A stretch of 55,788 nt of DNA, from NCBI GenBank assembly GCA_016931995.1, contig JAFGDS010000082.1, positions 1 through 55,788 on the forward strand, read 5' to 3'. Under the pieces are notes generated by a model, which saw only the letters and a list, made by a program, of their open reading frames with translations, did no database searches and was not told the DNA's origin. Position numbers and translations under genes: made by a program. Below, in pieces: positions 9,870 to 18,420 of the stretch. The DNA comes from Pirellulales bacterium. Its GTDB lineage: Bacteria; Planctomycetota; Planctomycetia; Pirellulales; Thermoguttaceae. Numbering within the stretch: the first letter of the stretch is position 1; each line of letters opens with the position of its first letter.

Positions 9870-12266
9870 ATGCCAACGATCCGCCGAGCCGTCGTGTGTT
9901 GGGTAGTCCCGTGCATCGTGCTTGCCGGTTTGTCCGCGACCGCCGGACTCGTCCGCGGCGAAGAAGACACACCCGCCGCCGCGCCGCGGCATCGAGCGCT
10001 GGCGGCCGTGCCGTTCACCGCGGTGGCCGTCCAGGACGCCTTCTGGGCGCCCAAGCTCCGCACGAACCGCGAGGTCTCGCTGCCGCACAATTTCGAGTGG
10101 TGCGAGAAGACCGGGCGGATCGCCAATTTCGCCAAGGCCGGCAAGCTGGTTGAAGGCAAGTTCGAGGGCATCTACTTCAACGACTCCGACGTCTATAAGG
10201 TGATCGAAGGCGCGTCGTACTCGTTGGCCGATCATCCCGACCCGGCGCTGGAGAAGATGGTGGACGACGTGATTGCCAAGATCGCCGCCGCGCAGCAGCC
10301 CGACGGCTACCTCAACACGTACTACACCCTGGTCGAGCCCGGCAAACAATGGACCAACTGCCGCCAGCGTCACGAGTTGTACTGCGCCGGCCACTTGATC
10401 GAGGCGGCCGTGGCCCATCACCGCGCCACGGGCAAACGGACCCTGCTGGACGTGGCCCTGAAGCTGGCCGCGCACATCGACGGCGTGTTCGGCCCCGGCA
10501 AGAAGATCGACGTGCCCGGCCACGAGGAGATCGAGCTGGCCCTGGTGAAGCTTTACGAGCTTACCGGCGAGGAGCGGTGGCTCCGCCTGGCCAATTTCTT
10601 CCTCGACCTCCGCGGCGACCGCTCCCGCCGGGAGATCTACGGCGAGTACATGCAGGACCACATGCCCATCCGCCAGCAGAGCGAGATCGTCGGGCACGCG
10701 GTGCGGGCGATGTATCTGTACTCCGGCGTGGCCGACGTGGCTTCGTACACGGGCGACGCCGGCTACGTGGCCGCCATGGACCGGCTCTGGAAGGACGTCG
10801 CGCTGCGGAAGATGTATCTCACCGGCGGCATCGGCGCCCGGCACGAGGGCGAGGCTTTCGGCGACGCCTACGAGCTGCCCAACGCCTCGGCTTACGCCGA
10901 GACCTGCGCCGCCGTGGGCATGATCCTTTGGAACCACCGGCTCAACCTGCTGCACGGCGACGCCAAGTACGTGGACGTGCTCGAACGGACGCTCTACAAC
11001 GGTTTTCTCTCCGGCGTGGCGGCCGATGGGAAGACCTTCTTCTACGTCAACCCGCTGGCCAGCGCCGGCAACCACCACCGCCAGCCGTTCTTCGACTGCG
11101 CCTGCTGCCCGCCCAACGTGATCCGCACGCTGCCGTCGCTTTCCGGCTACGTCTACGCCTGCTCCGGCGACCGACTCCGCGTGAACCTTTACGTGGCCAG
11201 CCGGGCGACCGTAACCGTGGCCGGACAGCCGGTCGCGATCACGCAGAAGACCGACTACCCCTGGGACGGCAAGGTCACGCTCCGGGTCGATCCGGCCCAG
11301 GCCGCCGAGTTCGAGATCGGATTGCGGATCCCCGAGTGGTGCGGACGCTCGACGTTCCGCGTCGTCAAGGGCGAGCCCGTGGCCGAGACGACCCACGAGA
11401 AGGGCTATCTGCTCGTGCGGCGGACGTGGAAACCGGGCGACGTCGTCGAACTGGACATGCCCATGGAGATCCGGCGGACCGAAGCCCATCCGTGCGTCGC
11501 GGCCAACGCGGGCCGTGTGGCCCTCGAGCGCGGGCCGATCGTCTACTGCTTTGAAGGCGTGGACAACGACGGCCAGGTGGAGAACATCATCCTGCCGCGG
11601 GATCTCAAGTTCGTGGCCCAGCGGCGCGATGATTTGCTCGGCGGGGTGGTCGTGCTCAAGGGCGCGGACGTCCCGGGGCGGACGATCGCGGCCGTGCCGT
11701 ATTACGCCTGGGACAACCGCGAGCCCGGCCCGATGGCCGTGTGGGTCCGCCAGGACGGCAAGGCCCGGCGGCCCTATCCGGGCGACTTGTACCGCGCCGT
11801 GGACCCGGGCACGCTGAACGACGCGACGCCCTGGACGACGGCCGAGCTGGCCGTGCCCTCGGCGTCGCACTGTTGGGCGAGCGACACGCCCGCGGCCCTG
11901 AACGATCAGGTCGAGCCGAAGAATTCGAGCGACCAGAGCGTCGCGCGGCTGACCTTTTGGGATCACCGCGGGACAAAAGAGTGGGCACAGTACGATTTTG
12001 CCCAGCCGCAGACCGTTTCGTCCGTGGCCGTGTACTGGTTCGACGACGGCCGGTTGGGAAAACACTGCCGCGTGCCCGCGTCGTGGCGCGTGTTGTATCA
12101 CAACGGCGACGCCTGGAAGCCGGTCCAGACCGCCGACGCCTACACCACCGCCCTGGACCGCTACAACCGCGTCACGTTCGCGCCCGTCGAGACCACCGCC
12201 GTCCGCCTGGAGATCCAACTCGCCGCGCCGTGGTCGGGCGGGGTTTTGGAGTGGAAGATCGAGTAG
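9870..12266 (+). CDS. GH127 beta-L-arabinofuranosidase family protein (DUF1680), exported
   Basis: A 798-residue protein with a signal peptide (about 1-30). It belongs to glycoside hydrolase family 127, whose characterised members release beta-L-arabinofuranose using a zinc-bound cysteine. The family residues are visible: Glu344 and Cys346 in AYAETCAAVG and the Cys412-Cys413 pair in DCACCPPN, corresponding to Glu338, Cys340, Cys417 and Cys418 of the Bifidobacterium enzyme HypBA1. The HEGEAFGDAYELPN stretch holds the probable acid/base Glu. Earlier alpha/alpha barrel motifs include EGIYFNDSDVYK and QQPDGYLNTYY. After the GH127 part a discoidin-like (F5/8 type C) beta domain occupies about 665-798. 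GGAG lies 7 bases ahead of ATG 9870. It is divergent from the three exported minus-strand genes, which fits a joint role in glycan use. Confidence 0.93.
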   Translation: MPTIRRAVVCWVVPCIVLAGLSATAGLVRGEEDTPAAAPRHRALAAVPFTAVAVQDAFWAPKLRTNREVSLPHNFEWCEKTGRIANFAKAGKLVEGKFEGIYFNDSDVYKVIEGASYSLADHPDPALEKMVDDVIAKIAAAQQPDGYLNTYYTLVEPGKQWTNCRQRHELYCAGHLIEAAVAHHRATGKRTLLDVALKLAAHIDGVFGPGKKIDVPGHEEIELALVKLYELTGEERWLRLANFFLDLRGDRSRREIYGEYMQDHMPIRQQSEIVGHAVRAMYLYSGVADVASYTGDAGYVAAMDRLWKDVALRKMYLTGGIGARHEGEAFGDAYELPNASAYAETCAAVGMILWNHRLNLLHGDAKYVDVLERTLYNGFLSGVAADGKTFFYVNPLASAGNHHRQPFFDCACCPPNVIRTLPSLSGYVYACSGDRLRVNLYVASRATVTVAGQPVAITQKTDYPWDGKVTLRVDPAQAAEFEIGLRIPEWCGRSTFRVVKGEPVAETTHEKGYLLVRRTWKPGDVVELDMPMEIRRTEAHPCVAANAGRVALERGPIVYCFEGVDNDGQVENIILPRDLKFVAQRRDDLLGGVVVLKGADVPGRTIAAVPYYAWDNREPGPMAVWVRQDGKARRPYPGDLYRAVDPGTLNDATPWTTAELAVPSASHCWASDTPAALNDQVEPKNSSDQSVARLTFWDHRGTKEWAQYDFAQPQTVSSVAVYWFDDGRLGKHCRVPASWRVLYHNGDAWKPVQTADAYTTALDRYNRVTFAPVETTAVRLEIQLAAPWSGGVLEWKIE

Positions 12267-12305
12267 ATAGGAGCGACGTGTGCGCCAATACTTGCCCGTC
12301 TGGCA

Positions 12306-15300
12306 TTACGCAGACGGAGCTTGTACGCCACATGGCATTCGATCAATGGTGTTGTGCGGGGCACAATGGCCTCGTGATGAACGCGACGCGATTCGGCTTC
12401 GCCGTCGCAAACGATTTCCCAGCATGACCATCGTCATGGTGGCCACTCCGCACAGGGTAAGGACGTTCGGCTCGGGAACGACTGCAAAGCCCATCGTTAC
12501 CTCGTCGATCTCCGCGACCGATTGTGTCGCCGTGAACGGATCAAGGCGGAATCCGAGCAGGTAGACTCCGGGTGAAAACGTTTCCGGCAATCCAAATACG
12601 TACTCTTGGATTCCAGCGAGAACAAACCTCTCGTCGATGGAACCAACAAGTTCGTCGTCCCAATAGACAGAAAGTAACCCTTCTGCGCCCGCCTGACTTG
12701 TGAAATCCAGGGTGAAGCTTAGAATGTTAACCGGCTGCTCCGTCTCCACCACTGTGGCAAGCCACGCCGGTGAGGCCGTGGGGAGCGTGATTGCGGTCCC
12801 ATTGAGTTCTACACTGGGAGTCATGGCAATGCTTGGTGTGCCGGCGATGTCGTCGAAGACTAATGGGGCGCTCCAACGACACAGATAGCCCGGGTCCATC
12901 GGTACGTTCGTGTGGTCCAGCACTACGGGATCATTGCCGGGAACGAGTGCGTCGATTTCGCCCCATCCTCCTGCCTCTCGGCTTAAGTGGAATCCGTAAC
13001 CATCATACTTGCCGGCAATGCTGTCACCGCTCGCGTACCATTCAAATGGCCAAATGTGCCGAGCAACGGCGAAGGAATCGCCGTTGGTGTCTTTGAATAC
13101 CCAGCGTTTGGGATCTAGCCACGTGATATCTACGTTATGTGCATTCGCATACTTGCCACCGGTGGTCCATCCAATAACGAATTGAAGCGTGTCGCGATCG
13201 AACGCGGAGTAGTTGTCTGCCCAATCGGCACCGCCTCCATATCTCTTCGCTTCTGAGCCGTCTAAACCATTGAAGGCATCCAGAAACGTCGCGTGCAACC
13301 TCACCCGATTCTCATGGTCAAGCTCTTTGATCTTCTCCAAAGCCGCTTGGACCACGCCCGCGCCGGCGCTGTGGCCAATCAAATGGATCTCGCGCCATCC
13401 TTGTTCAAAGAGCTGTTGGCCAAGCCATGCTCCCTCGCTTTTGGCGTTGTTCAATGCAGTCTGCGCGTCCCAGGGCATTCCGCCGGTTGATGCGCCATCA
13501 CATGAGGCCTGCGCATTTCCTTTTGTCCAGATATATTTCTGAACGTCCCATCCAACGTTGTCGCTCGGGATGCCGGCTCTAAGGCTGTCGATAAACTCAT
13601 CGAGTCCTGTCGGTCCCGTGCCGTCTCGATCCCACCCGTGCGCAAACACGACAAGCTTATCCTTGTCGGGCGGACGTGGAGGTAGGGAACCGCCAGGGCC
13701 ACGTTCGCGTTGCGAGTGAACGCCAGGCTCCGACGGCACGCGACCAAAGGGCATCATCCACACGTTATCCAATCCCGATACCTCATCTCCGCTCAGGCGG
13801 TCGCCGGAGATGTAGACGGCGTTGAGGTTGCCGAGGACGGATTTCATCTCGGCTGCGGACGGCTCGCGGCCGTTGACGTAATCGTTCAGTCGCCAGCCGG
13901 TCGGAGACAGCGGAGCGACGTAGTTGGTCCAAGAGCCGGGCGGGGGCGAGTTCGTGTTGTAGTACAAGGTGGCTCCCTCGCCGACCAGCGCGACTCCGGG
14001 CTCCCAAAGCGGATCGACGGCGTCGCACATCAAGTCATAGGAGAGACGGCCTCCGTAGTAGGCCGTCTTGTCGCCGAGGAAGGAACCCGGGGCGGAGAAG
14101 AAGAACCAGTTGCCGCTTGGCTCCGCCATCGAGACGTGCCCGCCGGGATTCCCGCCCACCGGATTCCAGTCGGGCGTGTAGCTGCCCACCACCGTCGGCG
14201 GATCACCGAGCGGCGGAACGACGTCCACGACCGTCCACGCCTCCTTTCCTGCGTCAAAAGTGCTCGATACGGTCTGCGGCGGGTTGGCGGAAACCCCCGT
14301 GACCGTCAACGTGAATTGCCCCACGAAATCGCTCCGCCCGGCCGCGCCCGTGGTGAAGACGCCCACGCGATCACTGTTGTTTACCGTCGGGTACGACCAT
14401 TTGAAATCGGTCAGCGTCACCGTGGCGGATCCTGCCGAGTAGGTCAACGTGCCTGCGCCTTCCACATTGGCCAGACCATCGAGCGAGTAGGTGACGCCCC
14501 TGTTGGCCGAGAACGGTGGAGCGGGCGGCGCCGACGTGAGGTTCGTTGCAGCCGTAACGGAAATGCCAGGTTCCACGTTCTGGTCGTTAAAGAACAAGTT
14601 CAGACCCACGTGCGAGACGTCAACGTTCGGCTCCCCGTGCAAGGTGAACGTGTAACTCCCGTTGTAAAGGGGCACGGCAATGGCCGCCTGGTCGTCGCTG
14701 GGACCGTTCAGGAAAGGACCACCGATTCCGCCTTGCGATAGCCAGAGATTCCACCACCGATCACCCCCCCTCGTGTTCCATACCTCGCCGCCCGTGATGT
14801 TCCCCGTTTCGTCCGTCCCGAACAGCATTGCGCCGGAGAGCCACAACGGCGTGTCTGTGGCTGGAGCAGATCCTGTCACGCGAATGTAGTCAAAATACGC
14901 CGACCCGGCTTGGCTTCCAATTCGGATATGATCGAATGACCGCTCAAGATTCGGGTCAACGGGAATAGAATGCATCAATCCCCCGCCGAGGCTGCAGAAC
15001 ACATCCTGGACGGATCTCACACCCAAGTCCACGCCGTCAAGCCAGTACTGGAGAGTAACACTGGAGCCCTCTTGCCGTTGGTGGATGCGAACATCATACC
15101 AACGGTTGTTCTCAAAACTCGCCAATGGAAATCCGTCACGCGCCAGCACCTGACCATTCGAAAAAGCTATCAGGTCCGAACTGGGTTTGGTCCATGTGAC
15201 GCCCCCCTGACTCATCCCGATGAAGCCGCGATACGCCGCCAAGCCGCCTTGTCCCGACACGTCAGCACCCATGTATAGGCGCGCATCAACGTAGAAGTCC

Positions 15301-15611
15301 TCCAAACTGCACGGATGATATGCGATAGCGCCCCAGTAGCCGCCCTGATCGCCGTAGAACTTCAGCGTCTTGTTGTTGCCGCCGGCAGGGTCGAGCGCTA
15401 TGTAGTTGCCGGCGTTCCAGGCGTTGGCATCCCGCGTCCATCCAGTTGGCCACGTGCCCAACTCGTAACCCTCGAAGTCTTCCGAGATGAGATCGGTCGG
15501 CACACCGCCGAGCGAGTTGCCGCCCACGAAGCACAAGAGGACAATTGCTGGGCAGAGGACATGCCTTGGCACGAAGACGGCGGAGTTCGCGGAAAGAACG
15601 GTTGATCTCAC
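12306..15611 (-). CDS. Exported alpha/beta-hydrolase (lipase-like) with laminin-B-like domain and PEP-CTERM motif
   Basis: A 1101-residue exported protein. The start is GTG 15611, preceded by AAGGAGG at 7 bases, and gives a signal segment (VLCPAIVLLCFVGG); ATG at 15653 is less likely. Residues of about 40-230 look like a LamG/concanavalin-type beta-sandwich (EDFEGYELGTWPTGW). A beta domain of the PEP-CTERM protein kind follows, then a laminin IV-A/B-like domain (about 420-600, STFDAGKEAWTVVD). An alpha/beta-hydrolase comes next with VVFAHGWDRDG (oxyanion loop) and nucleophile elbow GHSAG (GxSxG), so a lipase or esterase activity is likely. VPEP plus a weak hydrophobic stretch and a basic cluster form a PEP-CTERM motif. 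Unusually, about 26 further polar residues follow the basic cluster. It faces the GH127 gene in convergent orientation. Confidence 0.8.
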   Translation of the reverse strand: MRSTVLSANSAVFVPRHVLCPAIVLLCFVGGNSLGGVPTDLISEDFEGYELGTWPTGWTRDANAWNAGNYIALDPAGGNNKTLKFYGDQGGYWGAIAYHPCSLEDFYVDARLYMGADVSGQGGLAAYRGFIGMSQGGVTWTKPSSDLIAFSNGQVLARDGFPLASFENNRWYDVRIHQRQEGSSVTLQYWLDGVDLGVRSVQDVFCSLGGGLMHSIPVDPNLERSFDHIRIGSQAGSAYFDYIRVTGSAPATDTPLWLSGAMLFGTDETGNITGGEVWNTRGGDRWWNLWLSQGGIGGPFLNGPSDDQAAIAVPLYNGSYTFTLHGEPNVDVSHVGLNLFFNDQNVEPGISVTAATNLTSAPPAPPFSANRGVTYSLDGLANVEGAGTLTYSAGSATVTLTDFKWSYPTVNNSDRVGVFTTGAAGRSDFVGQFTLTVTGVSANPPQTVSSTFDAGKEAWTVVDVVPPLGDPPTVVGSYTPDWNPVGGNPGGHVSMAEPSGNWFFFSAPGSFLGDKTAYYGGRLSYDLMCDAVDPLWEPGVALVGEGATLYYNTNSPPPGSWTNYVAPLSPTGWRLNDYVNGREPSAAEMKSVLGNLNAVYISGDRLSGDEVSGLDNVWMMPFGRVPSEPGVHSQRERGPGGSLPPRPPDKDKLVVFAHGWDRDGTGPTGLDEFIDSLRAGIPSDNVGWDVQKYIWTKGNAQASCDGASTGGMPWDAQTALNNAKSEGAWLGQQLFEQGWREIHLIGHSAGAGVVQAALEKIKELDHENRVRLHATFLDAFNGLDGSEAKRYGGGADWADNYSAFDRDTLQFVIGWTTGGKYANAHNVDITWLDPKRWVFKDTNGDSFAVARHIWPFEWYASGDSIAGKYDGYGFHLSREAGGWGEIDALVPGNDPVVLDHTNVPMDPGYLCRWSAPLVFDDIAGTPSIAMTPSVELNGTAITLPTASPAWLATVVETEQPVNILSFTLDFTSQAGAEGLLSVYWDDELVGSIDERFVLAGIQEYVFGLPETFSPGVYLLGFRLDPFTATQSVAEIDEVTMGFAVVPEPNVLTLCGVATMTMVMLGNRLRRRSRIASRSSRGHCAPHNTIDRMPCGVQAPSA

Positions 15612-15815
15612 GGTTCTGCCTCCTTTTGAAAAGACGTGTGGGACAGCGACCATGCTAATCGCGAGATTGGCGTGCTTCAAGCCCGTCCATGGCGGGGGTT
15701 CTGTGCTTTCTCGTTGTCGCCGCCGGGCGATCGGGTGGAAGCCGAGGAGCACGCAAAGTCCGTCTCCTAACACGCGGGCGGGCGGCACTATAAAATCGAC
15801 GTGTTCAACGCGTGT

Positions 15816-15837
15816 GTGCCACGGGCTTTGCCCGTGC
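15816..15837. repeat. Short inverted repeat, GTGCCACGGGCTTTGCCCGT family
   Basis: The word GTGCCACGGGCTTTGCCCGT plus GC is an imperfect hairpin. It is a variant of the GTGCCACTGGC/GCCAGTGGCAC repeats at 37254-37347 and 48262-48365. Confidence 0.6.
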
Positions 15838-15852
15838 TGACCTCGTGAGACG

Positions 15853-15975
15853 GTAACACTTCAGCCGAATGGTGGCTCCTTGTCATCCTGAGCGCAGCGA
15901 AGGATCTCCACCCCAAAGTAACGTGGATTCTTCGCTGCGCTCAGAATGACGAACTTCAGACGGCTGAAGTGTTAC
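15853..15975. repeat. Nested palindromic repeat containing the GTCATCCTGAGCG element
   Basis: Outer perfect 15-base arms GTAACACTTCAGCCG at 15853-15867 and its complement at 15961-15975 enclose an inner imperfect inverted repeat at 15882-15950 that starts GTCATCCTGAGCGCAGCGAA and ends with TTCGCTGCGCTCAGAATGAC. Related copies or halves of the inner element occur at 31456-31482, 42073-42097, 46362-46433 and 52586-52649. The sequence is known as a dispersed element in many bacterial genomes; its function is not known to me. Confidence 0.85.
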
Positions 15976-16046
15976 GTGAGACGCAGTCCGGCAATCGCTC
16001 GCCCGTGGCGCCTTCACGTTGCCCCGTGGGATGACCCTGACGGCCG

Positions 16047-16979
16047 TTATTGTGGCGCGGGGCGGCCGTTGGCGGGTTGGGCTTGGGCCGGTTGGGTCCC
16101 GAGGGCCTGGAACCGGGCGATTGCCCGACGCCGCAGGGCGTCGTCGGCGCGGCGGCTGGCCATCTGGTAGTAGGCCCTGGCCGCGCCGATCTTGCCGGCG
16201 GCTTCAGCCTCGACGCCGCGCCGGTAATGCTCCTCGGCCTCGCGCTGGCCGGCGGCCTTCTCCTGCTCGAACAGCGTCTTGGCGCGGTCCACGCTCATCG
16301 CCGGCCGACCGGCGGAACTGGCGCGGGCGTCGGCCAGGCGTTTGACCGATTCCGGCGCGGCCGAGCCCGAAGGCGCGCTGGCCCGTGCGGAAAGCGGCGG
16401 CGGGCCGCCGTGTTTCTCTTTCGCGTCATCGTCCCGTTTGGCCGGAAGCGCGCGGCGGCCCGCCAAGACGTTCGCCGCGGGCGTGGGGCTGGGCGGGCTT
16501 GGGAGAGCCGGTCCGACGCCGGGCAAAACGCCCACGCCGCCGATCGCCGGAGCGTAGCCCACCACCGGGACGTAGCCCACCACGAACGGGCGCATCGCGC
16601 CGTAATGGAAATAGCCGGGATAACCGTCCCGCACGGTGAGCGTCGGCGTCTGGGAAATGAGTCCGCGGTAGCTCGTCTGCTCGGCCCAGAATCGGCCGCT
16701 TCCGCCGAACCCCGACCTACCGAAGCGGAAGCCGCCGCCCAGGCCCGCGCCGTTGGCCCGCGGTCCGAAGGGCGAGGCCGCGCCCGGCTGGCCGAAGGAG
16801 AACGACCACCCCCGCCCCCTTGCCCCCCAGGCCACGCCCGTCCGCTCCGAAAACCCCTCGCCGAGGCCCGTGTGCGGCACGGCGACGGTCGTCTGGGGTG
16901 GTTGGGCCCATGCGAGTGGCGCGAAGCAAGAGAGCGTCGCGAAACCAAGAACAGCGAGCCAGCCAACCGATTGGAACAT
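16047..16979 (-). CDS. Exported Gly/Pro-rich protein of unknown function
   Basis: A 310-residue protein that I do not recognise. The signal peptide is clear (MFQSVGWLAVLGFATLSCFAPLAWA, cut after AWA). I choose ATG 16979 because GAGG lies 6 bases ahead, while ATG 16991 directly abuts GGGAGG. The first half is low complexity and rich in Gly, Arg, Phe and Pro (GLGGGFRFGRSGFGGSGRFW). The second half is charged and helical: EQEKAAGQREAEEHYRRGVE followed by AEAAGKIGAARAYYQMA resembles one TPR-like helix pair. A periplasmic or envelope location is likely. It is downstream of, and in the same orientation as, the DUF4105 lipoprotein gene (gap of about 110 bases), so the two may share a transcript. Confidence 0.75.
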   Translation of the reverse strand: MFQSVGWLAVLGFATLSCFAPLAWAQPPQTTVAVPHTGLGEGFSERTGVAWGARGRGWSFSFGQPGAASPFGPRANGAGLGGGFRFGRSGFGGSGRFWAEQTSYRGLISQTPTLTVRDGYPGYFHYGAMRPFVVGYVPVVGYAPAIGGVGVLPGVGPALPSPPSPTPAANVLAGRRALPAKRDDDAKEKHGGPPPLSARASAPSGSAAPESVKRLADARASSAGRPAMSVDRAKTLFEQEKAAGQREAEEHYRRGVEAEAAGKIGAARAYYQMASRRADDALRRRAIARFQALGTQPAQAQPANGRPAPQ

Positions 16980-17091
16980 CAGGAGCCTCATCCTCCCGAA
17001 TCCCCGAATGGCCCCATCCAAACGTGCTCTGACGGAGCATCTTATTCTACGGGTGGTAATCCCAGACGGTCAACCAACCATTGAGCGGGGT

Positions 17092-18033
17092 CTACTGCCG
17101 GATCCTGGCCGAGAAATCGGGCCGATCGTGGTAGAGGTAGGCGAGGTAGTTCACCCGGGCTTGCTCCCGGGCGCGGTCGAAGGTCGAATTCGTGTCCAAG
17201 AGACCCAGGTCGTAGGCCAACTCGTCGGCCTGGCCGGCCACGAGCACGCGGTAATCGAACGGCACGCGGCCCGGGGCAAGCCGGTTGATGTGCCCGACGA
17301 TGTTCGTCGTGCAGTTGTTGGTGAGCGTGTTGTAGAACTCGGGCGCCGCGGCCAATTGGTTCACGCGGCGCATCACGTCGACGAACAGCGCGCGGGCTTG
17401 TTCGGGCGTCGCGCGGGTGTGATACAGGTGCACGTCGTTGTGCCACTGCGTCGTGCGGAGCTGGATCAGGTCGCGCTCGTCAGCCACCACATACATGAGT
17501 TCGTACTGACCGAGGAGCCCCTTGACGGGATCGTAGGTCTCGCCCTTCTCCTTGCGGATCTCGACGCTCACGCCCACGTATTCGTCGCCCTCGAAACCGA
17601 AGCTGAGCATCGTGTGGGCCATGCTGGGCATCTCGGGGAACGGCACGACGAGAAAATCGACCGAACGGATGGCGTCCAGGTCGAACGTCTTGTCGTAGTA
17701 GTCCGCCGTGAACCGATCCTCGCCGTGGTAGCGGAAGTTGCGGATGTTCTTGACGCGGACCGCGCGGCCGTCGATGTCGGCCGTGGCCAGCACGGCCTGA
17801 TCCGGCGACCAGTCGCGGTCGTTCGACGGGACCAACCGCGCGGTAACGGGGTGGAGGCTCGGGTCGGTCAGCGAGGGATCGAGCTGGGGAAAGTTCGCTC
17901 CGTTCCAGCCTGCCAGGCCCTCGATCGGTCCCCGATCCGCGGCGCAGCCGGACAGCGTCGCCAGGACCACGAGCCCCGCGGCGAGCCGGCCAAGACCGTG
18001 CCACCTGGCTTGGAAGCGCGCGACATCCGCCAT
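17092..18033 (-). CDS. DUF4105-family lipoprotein
   Basis: A 313-residue protein with a lipoprotein signal: basic start, hydrophobic LAAGLVVLATLSGC with the lipobox cysteine near residue 31. The body matches the DUF4105 type of membrane-anchored protein: VKNIRNFRYHGEDRF, the middle stretch SFGFEGDEYVGVSVEIRKE, and the conserved cysteine motif NNCTTNIVGHIN near residue 245, which suggests a papain/NlpC-like fold (inference). Start ATG 18033 is chosen because it places the signal at the N-terminus; the ribosome site is weak. Upstream in-frame codons to 18267 give an unlikely Arg/Pro-rich extension. The gene is divergent from the large CotH protein. The activity of DUF4105 proteins is not established, to my knowledge. 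Confidence 0.85.
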   Translation of the reverse strand: MADVARFQARWHGLGRLAAGLVVLATLSGCAADRGPIEGLAGWNGANFPQLDPSLTDPSLHPVTARLVPSNDRDWSPDQAVLATADIDGRAVRVKNIRNFRYHGEDRFTADYYDKTFDLDAIRSVDFLVVPFPEMPSMAHTMLSFGFEGDEYVGVSVEIRKEKGETYDPVKGLLGQYELMYVVADERDLIQLRTTQWHNDVHLYHTRATPEQARALFVDVMRRVNQLAAAPEFYNTLTNNCTTNIVGHINRLAPGRVPFDYRVLVAGQADELAYDLGLLDTNSTFDRAREQARVNYLAYLYHDRPDFSARIRQ

Positions 18034-18343
18034 GGGCAAGACACCCGTTAGGACAACGATCCGATCCGCCGCCGGGGCGAGGGCGGGTAATACCCGAAAC
18101 GGCCCTCGCGGGCAAGGGCGGTCGGACGGGAGCGTCGGCCTTACTGGCCGCGTGTCGCAAATGCTGGTGTGAACGGGATTTTTGCGAATTTGCGCTTGTT
18201 TACCCCTGTCAGTCTGGACACAGTGATAGGCGTTGGGCGTGGAAAGCGGGCGACGGGGAACCTCCATGGAGGGGTGAGATTATGTCCGAAAGGCGTATGG
18301 CCACCGGCGGACTTGGCATGGTGGAAAACGGAGTATTCCGGTT

Positions 18344-18372
18344 TTGCGTTTTTTGCCGCTTGAGGTTATGAT
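18344..18372 (+). promoter_or_regulatory. Sigma70-like promoter for the CotH-domain protein
   Basis: TTGCGT (18344-18349) and TATGAT (18367-18372) are separated by 17 bases. The -10 matches the consensus at five of six positions, the -35 at three. Transcription would begin near 18380, giving a leader of about 40 bases before GTG 18421. Confidence 0.5.
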
Positions 18373-18420
18373 GGAGCAAGGTATCACATAGCATATAAGT
18401 TGGATTCCGAGGAGGGAGCC

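Noticed and set aside
9609-12218. 869-residue antisense frame over the GH127 gene
   Set aside because: The sense strand has clear catalytic motifs and a ribosome site; the antisense product is His/Gly/Val-rich without domains.
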